Of a DNA stretch of 32,188 nucleotides, positions 1 through 7,560 are shown one piece after another; position 1 is the stretch's first letter, and each line of letters opens with the position of its first letter. Under the pieces are notes generated by a model that saw nothing but the letters and a program-made list of their open reading frames with translations, did not search any database and was not told the DNA's origin. Both the position numbers and the translations under genes were made by a program. Location of the stretch: contig JAJRRF010000162.1 in the NCBI GenBank assembly GCA_024279735.1, positions 1 through 32,188 of the forward strand, in the 5' to 3' direction. This DNA is from Alphaproteobacteria bacterium (GTDB lineage: Bacteria > Pseudomonadota > Alphaproteobacteria > Rhizobiales > JAJRRF01).

Positions 1-22
1 GATTATCATTCTGCTGGGTCAT
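1..22 (-). CDS. 5' end of an unidentified gene (partial)
   Basis: Only the first seven codons lie in the window, reading Met-Thr-Gln-Gln-Asn-Asp-Asn from an ATG whose complement is at 20-22. A good ribosome binding site (AAGGAA, complement of 29-34) lies seven bases upstream of the ATG. This spacing is the reason for calling a start here. The gene runs off the left edge and its product cannot be identified. It lies downstream of and in the same direction as the AhpD-like gene at 136-765, separated by about 110 bases that hold a 36-bp perfect palindrome, so the two may or may not share a transcript. Confidence 0.5.
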
Positions 23-65
23 ATGAAGTTCCTTCGTCGTTGATGGAACACTTCAAATACCTGAT

Positions 66-101
66 TTTCCTCTTTGGGTCACATGTGACCCAAAGAGGAA
101 A
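66..101. repeat. 36-bp perfect palindrome
   Basis: The two 18-base arms (66-83 and 84-101) are exact reverse complements with no spacer, centred on ACATGT. I checked all 18 pairs. In RNA it would form a very stable hairpin; in DNA it could be a dimeric protein binding site. It lies 34 bases beyond the AhpD-like gene's stop and 43 bases before the ATG of the next minus-strand gene. No T-run follows on either strand, so it is not a standard intrinsic terminator. Confidence 0.9.
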
Positions 102-135
102 TAACATCCCCCAAAAGTCCACAGCTCAAGTTACA

Positions 136-765
136 CTACCCGATCCTGGCAAAACGCTTGCCAAAAAATGTGAAGGATGCCCGCATCATTTTTTGCCCCA
201 ATGCGCTGGACATGCCTGGCAGGGCAACAGGGGTTTCTGCTAGGAAGACGCTGACCACCCTGTTGATATAGTGATAGACCACAGCAGTCCCCATAACTTG
301 GGGAATGTCAGCGATATCTATTTTGGGATTGGCAAGAATATCAGAGCCAGGGGACAGTGTGGCATTAGCCCATTCATGGGCCGTAGAGATATTGTCTGGT
401 AAGTGGCTTGGTTTGTCGAGGGAACCAGCTCCCTCAATTATGCTTTCAAACAAAGAGGCATGTACAGTAACGCAATAGGGGCACTTGTTCAGTTCTGAAA
501 CAGCTGCTGCCACGGCTTCACGCATGGCACGCCCGTGATAGTTTACAACATAAGATTCCCTTGCCGCGCTCCACACACCTGCCATTAGTTCTGGGTCACT
601 GCTGTGTATTGTGACAGGTGGCGCAATCTGGAACTCGTCTCCACATTGCTCCAGAACCTGTCGAGCCAGAGGGTGTTTTGGTGTCAGGTTCGGCCTGGAC
701 AGATAGCGGATAGCCTGGGGTGCGGCCTTGCGAAAAATTTGGTTTTCGATGGCATGAAATAACAT
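136..765 (-). CDS. AhpD-like / carboxymuconolactone decarboxylase family protein
   Basis: The protein (209 aa from the chosen start) carries the AhpD-type redox motif Cys-Pro-Tyr-Cys followed by His four residues on (Cys95, Cys98, His102), preceded by a Glu-rich helix start. This is the signature of the alkylhydroperoxidase/carboxymuconolactone decarboxylase superfamily. Members with CxxC and the trailing His act as thiol peroxidase-like enzymes; the substrate here is unknown. The frame stays open to an ATG at 798, but the ATG at 765 has AGAAAGG six bases upstream and is preferred. The gene is divergent from a TetR-family regulator at 994, with operator-like palindromes between them, so it is probably the regulated target. 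The paired layout suggests a response to an oxidant or xenobiotic; that is inference. Confidence 0.82.
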   Translation of the reverse strand: MLFHAIENQIFRKAAPQAIRYLSRPNLTPKHPLARQVLEQCGDEFQIAPPVTIHSSDPELMAGVWSAARESYVVNYHGRAMREAVAAAVSELNKCPYCVTVHASLFESIIEGAGSLDKPSHLPDNISTAHEWANATLSPGSDILANPKIDIADIPQVMGTAVVYHYINRVVSVFLAETPVALPGMSSALGQKMMRASFTFFGKRFARIG

Positions 766-884
766 GGCGAACCTTTCTGGATCGGGAGAGGGCGGCATCC
801 CGATTGATAAAATTTTGGCTGATTTCAGTCTTAAAATGCTGTCTGTAGCAGAAGGAAATGGTCAATGGGGTACTGTTCATACTT

Positions 885-933
885 ATAGATGATGGTTGTA
901 ATCTTAATATATAGATGATACGTATAATCTATA
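885..933. promoter_or_regulatory. two tandem operator-like palindromes between divergent genes
   Basis: Bases 910-933 form a near-perfect palindrome with arms TATAGAT and ATCTATA around a core ATACGTAT. A second, weaker copy at 885-906 shares the first nine bases (ATAGATGAT) and the AATCT of the right arm. Copy starts are 26 bp apart. On the minus strand CTTGAC (complement of 935-940) lies just upstream of the main palindrome, in a -35-like position for the AhpD-like gene. On the plus strand the palindrome contains TATAAT (923-928), a -10-like hexamer for the TetR gene. This fits autoregulation and repression of the divergent gene by the TetR protein, which is inference from position and symmetry. 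Confidence 0.6.
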
Positions 934-993
934 AAGTCAAGCACTCTTTTTGACAAAGCGAGACGGGCAAGTGAATTTGGAGAGAAGTTTATT

Positions 994-1566
994 ATGAGGG
1001 TGACCAAAGAGGCCAAGGCCTATACCAATGAAAAAATAATTGAGGAGGCTTCCCGGTTGTTTCGGGAAAAGGGCATTGGGGCAACGAGTGTGACTGATAT
1101 AATGGTTGCTGCTGGGTTGACACATGGCGGGTTCTACCGTCATTTTAAATCCAAGAATGACCTGGCTGTTACGGCGATCAGGAAGATGTTTGATGCAGTG
1201 ATTATTGCACTGGAAGAGGATATAGCCAAAAATGGTGCGTATCAGGCAGTGACGGATTATATAGGGCGTTATCTGTCAATGCAGCATGTTGCCAACCTCG
1301 GGAAGGGGTGTCCTATTGTGGCACTCGGTGCTGAGGTTGGTAGGGGAGGCGAACTGTACGCAGATGTCATGTATGAGGGGGAGCAAAAGTTGATAAGCCT
1401 TCTTGTCCTGGGAATGGGGGATTCTGAAGGGCGAAAAAAAGCAGCTGGGTTGTTGGTAATTCTTGTCGGGACGTTGGTTATGGCACGTTCTGTCTCGGAC
1501 AAAACTCTGATAGATGAAATATTGTCATCAGGCAGGAAATTGGCTCACGGTTGTCTTGAAAAGTAG
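994..1566 (+). CDS. TetR/AcrR-family transcriptional regulator
   Basis: This 190-residue protein has the normal TetR length. Residues about 10-57 hold the DNA-binding domain: a first helix with ASRLFREKG, a turn with GATSVTDIMVAAG, and the recognition segment THGGFYRHFKSKNDL, which is a textbook TetR consensus. The rest is the variable ligand-binding and dimerisation region, and the ligand cannot be predicted. The ATG has GGAGAG about nine bases upstream. It is divergent from the AhpD-like gene at 136-765, and the spacer holds two palindromes that suit a TetR dimer. It most likely represses both genes until an inducer binds. Confidence 0.9.
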   Translation: MRVTKEAKAYTNEKIIEEASRLFREKGIGATSVTDIMVAAGLTHGGFYRHFKSKNDLAVTAIRKMFDAVIIALEEDIAKNGAYQAVTDYIGRYLSMQHVANLGKGCPIVALGAEVGRGGELYADVMYEGEQKLISLLVLGMGDSEGRKKAAGLLVILVGTLVMARSVSDKTLIDEILSSGRKLAHGCLEK

Positions 1567-1697
1567 GTTTTGGAGAGGTGTGGGGGAGTCGGTAAGCTTG
1601 AACGGCCAGACATTCAGAAAGATATTGCAGTCACAAGGTGAGAACAGTAAGAGGAAGTGTAGACTACAAACCAAAAACTGACAAAAGAAACCAGCTT

Positions 1698-2315
1698 ATG
1701 ACGACCAATAGGGTGATACTAAAACTTAAGAATATCTGTGTGTTTTGTGGGACGGGGAATGGGAAAGACCCTGCTCTGAAGGCTTCGGCGACGCGGCTAG
1801 GGGAAGACCTGGCCAAGGCGGGAATCGGGCTGGTTTACGGCGGCGGCGACCTGGGGCTGATGGGGGAGGTGGCCAATACTGCCATTGCCCATGGCGGCCA
1901 TGTCACCGCAATCATACCGCAATTTTTGGAGCAATATGTCAGGCCTGTGGAGGGTGTGCAGGACTATATTGTCACCAAGACCATGCATGAGCGCAAGCAG
2001 AAAATGTTTGACCTGTCAGACGGCTTTGTCGCCCTGCCTGGCGGCGTTGGCACCGCAGAAGAGGTGATTGAGCAGATTACCTGGGGGCAGCTCAAGCAAA
2101 GCCACAAGCCTGTGATCCTGGCCAATATTAACGGCTACTGGCAGCACCTGCTGGATCAGATCGAGCATATGCGCAGCGAAGATTTTATCCATCCTGACTT
2201 TGAGTTGAATTTTAAGGCTGTGGGTAAGGCAGAAGAGATCTTGCCAACCATCCAGGGCATCCTGTCCGCCCATCCAGATTATCTGGAAGAAGACATTCAC
2301 CTTGATGACCTGTAA
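1698..2315 (+). CDS. LOG-family protein (TIGR00730 type), cytokinin riboside 5'-monophosphate phosphoribohydrolase-like
   Basis: The protein (205 aa) begins its conserved fold with ICVFCGTG and contains LVYGGGDLGLMG, the GG-rich nucleotide site, then MHERK and the LOG signature PGGVGTAEE with the catalytic Glu and Arg region. LOG enzymes hydrolyse nucleoside 5'-monophosphates to free base and ribose phosphate; in bacteria without cytokinin signalling the physiological substrate is usually unclear. The frame extends back to a GTG at 1638, but family alignment and the short N-terminus argue for the ATG at 1698, although no strong ribosome binding site precedes it. It stands alone, with the TetR gene upstream and a repeat-bearing spacer downstream. 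Confidence 0.85.
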   Translation: MTTNRVILKLKNICVFCGTGNGKDPALKASATRLGEDLAKAGIGLVYGGGDLGLMGEVANTAIAHGGHVTAIIPQFLEQYVRPVEGVQDYIVTKTMHERKQKMFDLSDGFVALPGGVGTAEEVIEQITWGQLKQSHKPVILANINGYWQHLLDQIEHMRSEDFIHPDFELNFKAVGKAEEILPTIQGILSAHPDYLEEDIHLDDL

Positions 2316-2385
2316 GGGCGGGAGGTTTGCCTTCTACCTAACTATCTTGGATAAGATAAGCAATGCTTAAAGACCAAGCATTTGC

Positions 2386-2528
2386 GATCACCCCCTTGTC
2401 ATTGTGGACTTGATCCGTAATCTATAACCCCAAAAGGTAAAGTGAGGCAGAATACATATCCCAACACCATAACAAAATCCTGGAAGTATGGATCCTGAAC
2501 CAAGTTCAGGATGACAAGGTGATATATC
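2386..2528. repeat. interspersed repeat with inverted ends
   Basis: The spacer after the LOG gene holds GTCATTGTGGACTTGATCC (2398-2416, left end) and, about 75 bases later, a unit at 2490-2517 whose core GGATCCTGAAC/GTTCAGGATGACAA is itself an inverted repeat. The outer ends (ATCACCCCCTTGTCAT and ATGACAAGGTGATAT) are roughly inverted relative to each other, so the whole looks like a small non-coding mobile or REP-type element of about 140 bp. The CCTGAAC/GTTCAGG unit recurs at 31771-31946. The rest of 2316-2644 shows no gene; a small hairpin TATCTT/AAGATA lies at 2343-2358. Confidence 0.6.
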
Positions 2529-2644
2529 AATGGGTTAGTGGTCGCCTAATCACAAAGGGGATATTGCTTTCTAAGGGAACAAAATTCTCAGGCTGTTGCA
2601 GTCTGGCGGCTTGACACAAGAGTTGCGCCCTTTGTGAATCAGTA

Positions 2645-3442
2645 TTATTTTGCAACAACCACCTTGCCATTAAGCATGGGCTGGATCACCTTGTCCATTT
2701 CAGCCAGGGTTTTTGCGCCGCGCATTGGGTGGGCGTTGATGAAAAAGGACGGCGTGCCAATAACGCCAAGTTCACGCCCTGCCTGCTTGATGGTCTTTAG
2801 GTCTGCCGCCAGCTTTTTATTGCTGATACATTCATTAAAGCGGGCACGGCTCATGCCAGTTGCCTTCTTGGCCACGGCATATATTTCATCATAGCGTATT
2901 TTAAGTGAAACCCATAGCCGCTGTTTTGAAAGATAGGCATCATAAAGCTTGAAATAGTCCCTGTTATTGGCAGTGCAGCGCAGTGCCAGTGTGGCAACGC
3001 CAGAGGCATGGCCAATAGGGAATTCGCGGATGATATAGCGTACCTTGCCAGTATCAATATATTTCTTTTTGAAGGCTGGAAAGGTGTCGATATGGAATTT
3101 TCGGCATACAGGGCAGGTCATGGAGGCGTATTCTATCATGGTGACAGGCGCATTTTTTGAGCCAAGATAGCGTTCATCCAGCGGCCCTGCCTTCATAAGT
3201 TCTTGGGCGGTTGGCGGCGGCGCATTCTTGCGGCGCATAGCCAGGCTTGGCTTTTCCTCATTGGTTCCAAATGGGTTAAAACTGCTTTTGCCAGAGCTTT
3301 GGGTGGCCTGTCCCTCAGTTGTCTTAAGCAGGGCGGTCGTCAGTTGGCTATTTCCGCAGGACACAAGCCCAGTCAGTACCAGTAAGGCGAGGGAACCCCT
3401 GATAATGGGGCGAAAAATTGTGCTGTGCATTAATATATTCAT
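2645..3442 (-). CDS. DsbA-like thioredoxin-fold lipoprotein (disulfide oxidoreductase)
   Basis: The 265-residue protein starts with a hydrophobic segment ending in a lipobox, LVSC followed by Gly (Cys29), so it is probably a lipoprotein facing the periplasm. A low-complexity linker (about 30-85) precedes the thioredoxin fold, with the redox motif CPVC at residues 110-113 (after YASMT) and the cis-Pro loop GTPSFF near the C-terminus. The helical insertion between them is typical of the DsbA/BdbD (Thioredoxin_4) group. Such proteins oxidise or shuffle disulfides in exported proteins. It is a paralogue of the next gene at 3648-4334; the two share the blocks LGSKNA and KKKYIDTGKV. An oxidase function fits the neighbourhood, but reductase or isomerase activity cannot be excluded. 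Confidence 0.85.
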   Translation of the reverse strand: MNILMHSTIFRPIIRGSLALLVLTGLVSCGNSQLTTALLKTTEGQATQSSGKSSFNPFGTNEEKPSLAMRRKNAPPPTAQELMKAGPLDERYLGSKNAPVTMIEYASMTCPVCRKFHIDTFPAFKKKYIDTGKVRYIIREFPIGHASGVATLALRCTANNRDYFKLYDAYLSKQRLWVSLKIRYDEIYAVAKKATGMSRARFNECISNKKLAADLKTIKQAGRELGVIGTPSFFINAHPMRGAKTLAEMDKVIQPMLNGKVVVAK

Positions 3443-3585
3443 TGTCCAACACTCTTATTCATTGTTTAGGTTGATTCGCCAAAATGAGTTGGGTTCAGGT
3501 CATTATGAGTGAGTATAGGTCATTTTTATGTCTTGGATAAGAGGGCGCGTCTAAACATTTCCTGCTGTGATGCCCAGGTGCAACA

Positions 3586-3615
3586 ACACCCTGACATCAA
3601 AAGGTGTCAGGGTGT
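3586..3615 (-). terminator. hairpin between the two DsbA-like genes
   Basis: Arms ACACCCTGACA (3586-3596) and TGTCAGGGTGT (3605-3615) pair perfectly across an 8-base loop. It starts 33 bases beyond the stop of the 3648-4334 gene in its reading direction. The tail on the minus strand (TGTTG) is only weakly U-rich, so termination may be partial, letting some transcription reach the lipoprotein gene. Confidence 0.6.
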
Positions 3616-3647
3616 CTGGTGTGAAGTTGATTTTATAAAAGGCAGTT

Positions 3648-4334
3648 CTATTTCAGCTTTTTGTCGAGCATTGCTGAGAAGGATTTGACATCACCAAATT
3701 GCTTGATCAGTTCGCCATTGACAAAAAAGGAAGGTGTTGAGTTGATGCCCAGCTTGGAGCCCCTTGCCCTGACAGCATTGATGCCATCAAGGATTTTCTG
3801 ATCCTTCAGGCATGTGTCAAAGCTTTCCTTGGTGAAACCTGCACCTTTGGCAAGCTTGAGCATGGCTGGCAGGGGATCGCCCTTGCCAAAGGCCCATACC
3901 TTTTGCTTGCCATACATCATTTCAATGAAAGGAAAATACTTGTCTTTTGGGGCGCAACGGCCAAGCATGAAAGCGGCAGCCGCGAGATTGTCGAGGGGGA
4001 ATTCACGCAGGATATATTTGACCTTGCCAGTATCAATATATTTTTTCTTGATGGCAGGAAGGACTTCCTCATGGAAAGTCGCGCAGTGGGGACAGGTCAT
4101 GGAGGAATATTCCACAATAGTCACCTTGGCATTTTTTGAGCCAAGAATGTTCTCGGGCAACTGGTTTGGTTCCATAAGTGTCTTGATGCTGACAATCTTG
4201 TTGGCGGCCTGGGTTGGGGAGCTGATGATGTTGTCAGCAGTTGTTCCCTTGGGCTGCATGTAATAGCCAAACCCCAATATAGAAACAATTGCAGCTATTG
4301 TGGCGATGATTGTGTTGGTTTTGGATCGAAACAT
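3648..4334 (-). CDS. DsbA-like periplasmic thiol:disulfide oxidoreductase, membrane-anchored
   Basis: The 228-residue protein has an N-terminal hydrophobic segment (about 8-26) that acts as a signal or anchor, then a thioredoxin fold with CPHC at residues 81-84, the same active-site dipeptide as E. coli DsbA, and a cis-Pro loop STPSFF near residue 203. The motif VEYSSMT before the active site and REFPLD after it are typical of alphaproteobacterial DsbA-family proteins. It introduces disulfides into exported proteins. A DUF721 gene lies upstream in the same orientation and mutY beyond it, an arrangement common in alphaproteobacteria. A hairpin follows 33 bases after the stop. Confidence 0.88.
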   Translation of the reverse strand: MFRSKTNTIIATIAAIVSILGFGYYMQPKGTTADNIISSPTQAANKIVSIKTLMEPNQLPENILGSKNAKVTIVEYSSMTCPHCATFHEEVLPAIKKKYIDTGKVKYILREFPLDNLAAAAFMLGRCAPKDKYFPFIEMMYGKQKVWAFGKGDPLPAMLKLAKGAGFTKESFDTCLKDQKILDGINAVRARGSKLGINSTPSFFVNGELIKQFGDVKSFSAMLDKKLK

Positions 4335-4554
4335 ATGGGGTGCCTATATCTTAAATGAATATGCGCTACCATTATTGCTATTTTTGAGTATGGCGCAAGG
4401 CTTTGCAGTAAAAAATAATCTATTTTTTAGAAAATAAGTTATTTTACAGTGTTTTTCAAGAGTTCTTTACCTAAAAATAAAGCATAAATGTTGGCTGGAA
4501 ATAAGGCGGTATGCGGAGTTCTGGCCATAATTGAGTGTGGTGGCTATGACATCG

Positions 4555-5097
4555 TCATCGCCTGTTTTCTCCAAGTTTTTGCAGTGCCTGCATCAGTCCC
4601 TCATCCTCAAGACCATCAAATAAGGTCTTTTCAACCTTATGTTTGGGCTGTGGTTTCGGGATATTGTCCGTTTTCTTGTTGTGGCGGTTGGCAGAAATCT
4701 GGATGATGCGCAGTCCAGTTATGGCACGGTAGCCAAAGAACTGGTTGATCTTTTCCAGTATTTGCTCTGACTGGTACTCAACATCAAGGGCGCGGTGGCT
4801 TTCAACGCCAAGCATCAGGGTTGCGCCATAATGCCCCTTGTGACTGGATTTTTGGGCACGCTGGTTGCCTTCCTGGTCATAATGGGTACGCGGCCAGCTG
4901 ACTTTTTCTGGCCAGCTATAGGCTGCCAGGTCAGAGCCAACAATACTGTCCCATTCTGTAATCAGGCTGACGGTTGAAAAGCCATAACGTTCAAACACCT
5001 TTTTGGTGACACCTGGCAAGATGGCATTGATTGACTGAAACCCCTGTCTTCTGAAATAGGGTTTGCGGTAGCTTTTTTTTGTTGGCCAGTCTGTCAC
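4555..5097 (-). CDS. DUF721 (DciA-like) family protein
   Basis: The 180-residue protein matches the DUF721 pattern: a start with SINAILPGVTKKVFERYG, then LITEWDSIVGSDLAAYSWPEKV, then a beta-rich segment LMLGVESHRALDVEYQSEQILEKINQFFGY and ITGLRIIQ. DciA, a member of this family, loads or assists the replicative helicase in bacteria lacking DnaC; whether the alphaproteobacterial form does so is inferred. The C-terminal 50 residues are charged and probably disordered. A stretch of about 25 polar residues (about 72-92) interrupts the core. It is divergent from mutY with about 108 bases between starts, and the same pairing is common in alphaproteobacteria. Confidence 0.8.
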   Translation of the reverse strand: MTDWPTKKSYRKPYFRRQGFQSINAILPGVTKKVFERYGFSTVSLITEWDSIVGSDLAAYSWPEKVSWPRTHYDQEGNQRAQKSSHKGHYGATLMLGVESHRALDVEYQSEQILEKINQFFGYRAITGLRIIQISANRHNKKTDNIPKPQPKHKVEKTLFDGLEDEGLMQALQKLGENRR

Positions 5098-5205
5098 AGT
5101 AAAATACCTGTTTATAAGTGTGCCCCTATTTTGGGGCAGGGTTATCTGTCAGCTATAATAGCAGATAATTTGCAAATATCAATTTTTTCAGGTGACAGGT
5201 GGCTC

Positions 5206-6318
5206 ATGACAGGTAGGGAGATAGGCAACAGGGATCGCCATGCTGAAATTCTATTGTCATGGTATGATGTCCAGGGACGCACCCTGCCGTGGCGTTATAA
5301 AAAGGGGGACAACCAGGCCAACCCCTACCATGTCTGGCTGTCTGAAATGATGTTGCAACAAACCACAGTCAAGGCGGTGATCCCCTATTTTAAAAAGTTT
5401 CTGGAGCTTTGGCCTACTGTGGGGATGCTGGCCGAGGCTTCCTTGGATGATGTCCTGACCCAGTGGGCTGGTCTGGGCTATTATGCGAGGGCGCGAAATC
5501 TGCATAAGTGCGCCATAGCTGTGGTGAAGGACTATGGTGGCATTTTTCCTGCCAGTGAAGCGGAGTTACTGAAGTTGCCTGGTATTGGTCCTTATACCAG
5601 CGCGGCGATTGCTGCCATAGCTTTTGGTCAAAGGGCTGTTGTGGTAGACGGTAATGTAGAGCGGGTGGTGAGTCGGATTTTCAGGGTGGAGTTGCCCCTG
5701 CCTGACAGTAGGCCAGCCTTGAGGGGGTATGCGGCTGAACTGACCCCGCCAAACAGGTCAGGGGACTATGCCCAGGCGATGATGGATCTTGGCGCGGTTG
5801 TCTGTACGTCCAGGTCGCCGTCCTGTCTGCTGTGCCCGGTCTCGTGTCATTGCCAGGCTCTGGCATCGGGTGTGGTGGCAGAATTGCCACGTCGCAAGAA
5901 AAAGGCGGCGAAACCACGCCGCAGCGGAGCCTGTTTTTTTGTGCTTAGCAGTGATGGCCATATCCTGCTGGGCAAGCGGCCTGACAAGGGGCTGCTTGCC
6001 AAAATGGCTGAAGTGCCTGGAACGGAATGGGCAGAAGGAACACGCAGTATAGCAGAACTGGAGGAAGATGCCCCGTTCCAGGCATCTTGGGTTTTGCTGG
6101 AAAAGCCTGTCCTGCATGTCTTTACCCATTTTCACCTGACCCTACAGGTGTTTGCAGTATCGCTGAACCGGAAAAAGGATGAAATTATAATTGGCCAGTC
6201 ATCAGGGAATGGGAAGCTGTATTGGGTTCAGCAAGACAGGCTTGCTGGCCAGCCCTTGCCATCAGTGATGCAGAAGGTGGTTGTCGCAGGCCAGGAACAT
6301 GCGGGGATGTCAGGCTGA
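5206..6318 (+). CDS. mutY: A/G-specific adenine glycosylase MutY
   Basis: MutY removes adenine mispaired with 8-oxoguanine in base excision repair. From the ATG at 5206 the protein is 370 aa. It shows the catalytic Glu47 in SEMMLQQT, the helix-hairpin-helix LPGIGPYTSAA (124-134), the catalytic Asp148 in VVDGNV, and an iron-sulfur ligand set Cys200-x6-Cys207-x2-Cys210-x5-Cys216. The C-terminal part (from about residue 240) is the NUDIX-like domain that recognises 8-oxoG. A TTG at 5131 opens the frame further, but the extra 25 residues precede the conserved start, and AGGTGG lies just before the ATG. A small hairpin TGCCCC/GGGGCA (5121-5138) sits in the divergent spacer. Confidence 0.95.
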   Translation: MTGREIGNRDRHAEILLSWYDVQGRTLPWRYKKGDNQANPYHVWLSEMMLQQTTVKAVIPYFKKFLELWPTVGMLAEASLDDVLTQWAGLGYYARARNLHKCAIAVVKDYGGIFPASEAELLKLPGIGPYTSAAIAAIAFGQRAVVVDGNVERVVSRIFRVELPLPDSRPALRGYAAELTPPNRSGDYAQAMMDLGAVVCTSRSPSCLLCPVSCHCQALASGVVAELPRRKKKAAKPRRSGACFFVLSSDGHILLGKRPDKGLLAKMAEVPGTEWAEGTRSIAELEEDAPFQASWVLLEKPVLHVFTHFHLTLQVFAVSLNRKKDEIIIGQSSGNGKLYWVQQDRLAGQPLPSVMQKVVVAGQEHAGMSG

Positions 6319-6333
6319 ACGCTAGGACAGAAC

Positions 6334-6903
6334 CTATTTCATCGCTGTATATGCCTTGGTCAGACCCTTGAGGGAAATGGGGATGGCAATGCCGCGTTCT
6401 GGGGTCTTGAAGATAATAAACATGGCTGTGTTGCCATTCTTGAACTTGGTTTCCAGCTTGTTATCAATGAAGACATTGGCAATGCAGCCACTGACAGTGC
6501 AGCGCACAAAATTGACCCGCCCCACATCCTTGTCATCAATCTTGAGACCCAGGCCTGTTGGCAACAAAATGCCAAGCGGTGCCCTGATGCGTAGTAAAAC
6601 CTTGTCATTGCGGCTGGTTTTCATGAAGGTAATAACCAAGCCAACATCCGGAATGTCGGCAGCCTTGACCTTGCTGACAGCACCGCATTTTTCTGTTTTT
6701 GCGCCAAGGGGCTTGGCACAGATGACTTCCCATTCGCCATGAACAGCAACCACCTTCTCACCATTCTTGCCAGCAAAGGCTGGAGAGCTGAAAGGTGCTG
6801 TTGAGACCAGCAGGACAAGTGCTAACTGTCTGGCCAAAGCCGAGCCAATAGTGTTGGTAAAGGGCTGTAAGTAAGATTTTCGGCAACTGTTGTGAAGGGG
6901 CAT
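6334..6903 (-). CDS. IalB-family (invasion-associated locus B) exported protein
   Basis: From the ATG at 6903 the 189-residue protein has a signal peptide with hydrophobic core ALVLLVSTAPFSSPAFA and a cleavage site before Gly-Lys-Asn. The mature part has HGEWEVICAK, the paired cysteines of CAKPLGAKTEKC, LRIRAPLGILLPTGLGLKID, VRCTVSGC and PISLKGLTKAY, the repeated pattern of the IalB family. IalB was named in Bartonella for a role in entry into erythrocytes, but homologues are widespread in free-living alphaproteobacteria and their role is unsettled. An alternative GTG at 6981 adds 26 polar residues before the signal peptide and is less likely. It converges on mutY with 15 bases between stops. 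Confidence 0.88.
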   Translation of the reverse strand: MPLHNSCRKSYLQPFTNTIGSALARQLALVLLVSTAPFSSPAFAGKNGEKVVAVHGEWEVICAKPLGAKTEKCGAVSKVKAADIPDVGLVITFMKTSRNDKVLLRIRAPLGILLPTGLGLKIDDKDVGRVNFVRCTVSGCIANVFIDNKLETKFKNGNTAMFIIFKTPERGIAIPISLKGLTKAYTAMK

Positions 6904-7560
6904 GGGATGTTGGTTACCTGGCAATAGAGTTGAAATGTGTTTGTTTTGGTTATCTTGCTTTGGTGAGTTTTCTGTCAGCACTCTGTGCCAATAATATGGC
7001 CATTTTATACGTTGTGTTTAATGGCCGCAACTTGCGTGCTGGAAACTTCTTTGGAATGGCTGTGATATTTTAGGTGTTTCGTGAAGTGTGGGTCATGGTC
7101 AGCGTCCCTGGAGGCAAGACTCTATCCTTGGGAAGGGTTTGATTTAAATAGCGTTTTGGTGCTTGAGGATATGGAGGGTGGAAAATCAAGAGGGGGAAGT
7201 ATTATAGTGTCACTATGCCGCACAATCTCTCAGGGCTTCATTGTATCGCGGAAATTCGTCAGCCAGTTTTTTTATGGGGCAGGTGCTTCAGAATAAATAC
7301 AGCTAAGGAGTAAAACAATAAAATTCAATGGGTTGCTATGTTTTTTGCGGGGTTTTTCTGTTAGGGTTATATGTGATGTTTTTAGTTGTTTTTGTCTTTT
7401 ATGTCTTGTGTAACGAAAAGGATTTGTGCCATAAAGTGATATGCCTATGGTTCTTCTATGTTTTTTTACTAGGGTTGGCGTTAAAAAAATCTGGTAAATT
7501 TGAGTGGAATTACCTATAACACGAATAAATTTAACAGAATAATGATATATGGAGCTGTTT
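6904..7560. other. spacer upstream of the cytochrome oxidase genes
   Basis: No gene can be supported with confidence. A frame at 7328-7519 would give a 63-residue hydrophobic peptide with four cysteines; its nearest purine-rich site (AAGGAG, 7305-7310) is 17 bases from the ATG, too far for normal use. A second frame at 7081-7296 begins with GTG and resembles nothing known. The stretch 7320-7545 is AT-rich and probably carries the ctaC promoter, but I see no convincing -35/-10 pair. Confidence 0.5.

Noticed and set aside
3814-4263. 149-residue plus-strand frame
   Set aside because: It is antisense to the DsbA-like gene, whose thioredoxin motifs are unmistakable.
7081-7296. 71-residue frame upstream of ctaC
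   Set aside because: It starts with GTG, has no good ribosome binding site and resembles no family; the composition looks non-coding.
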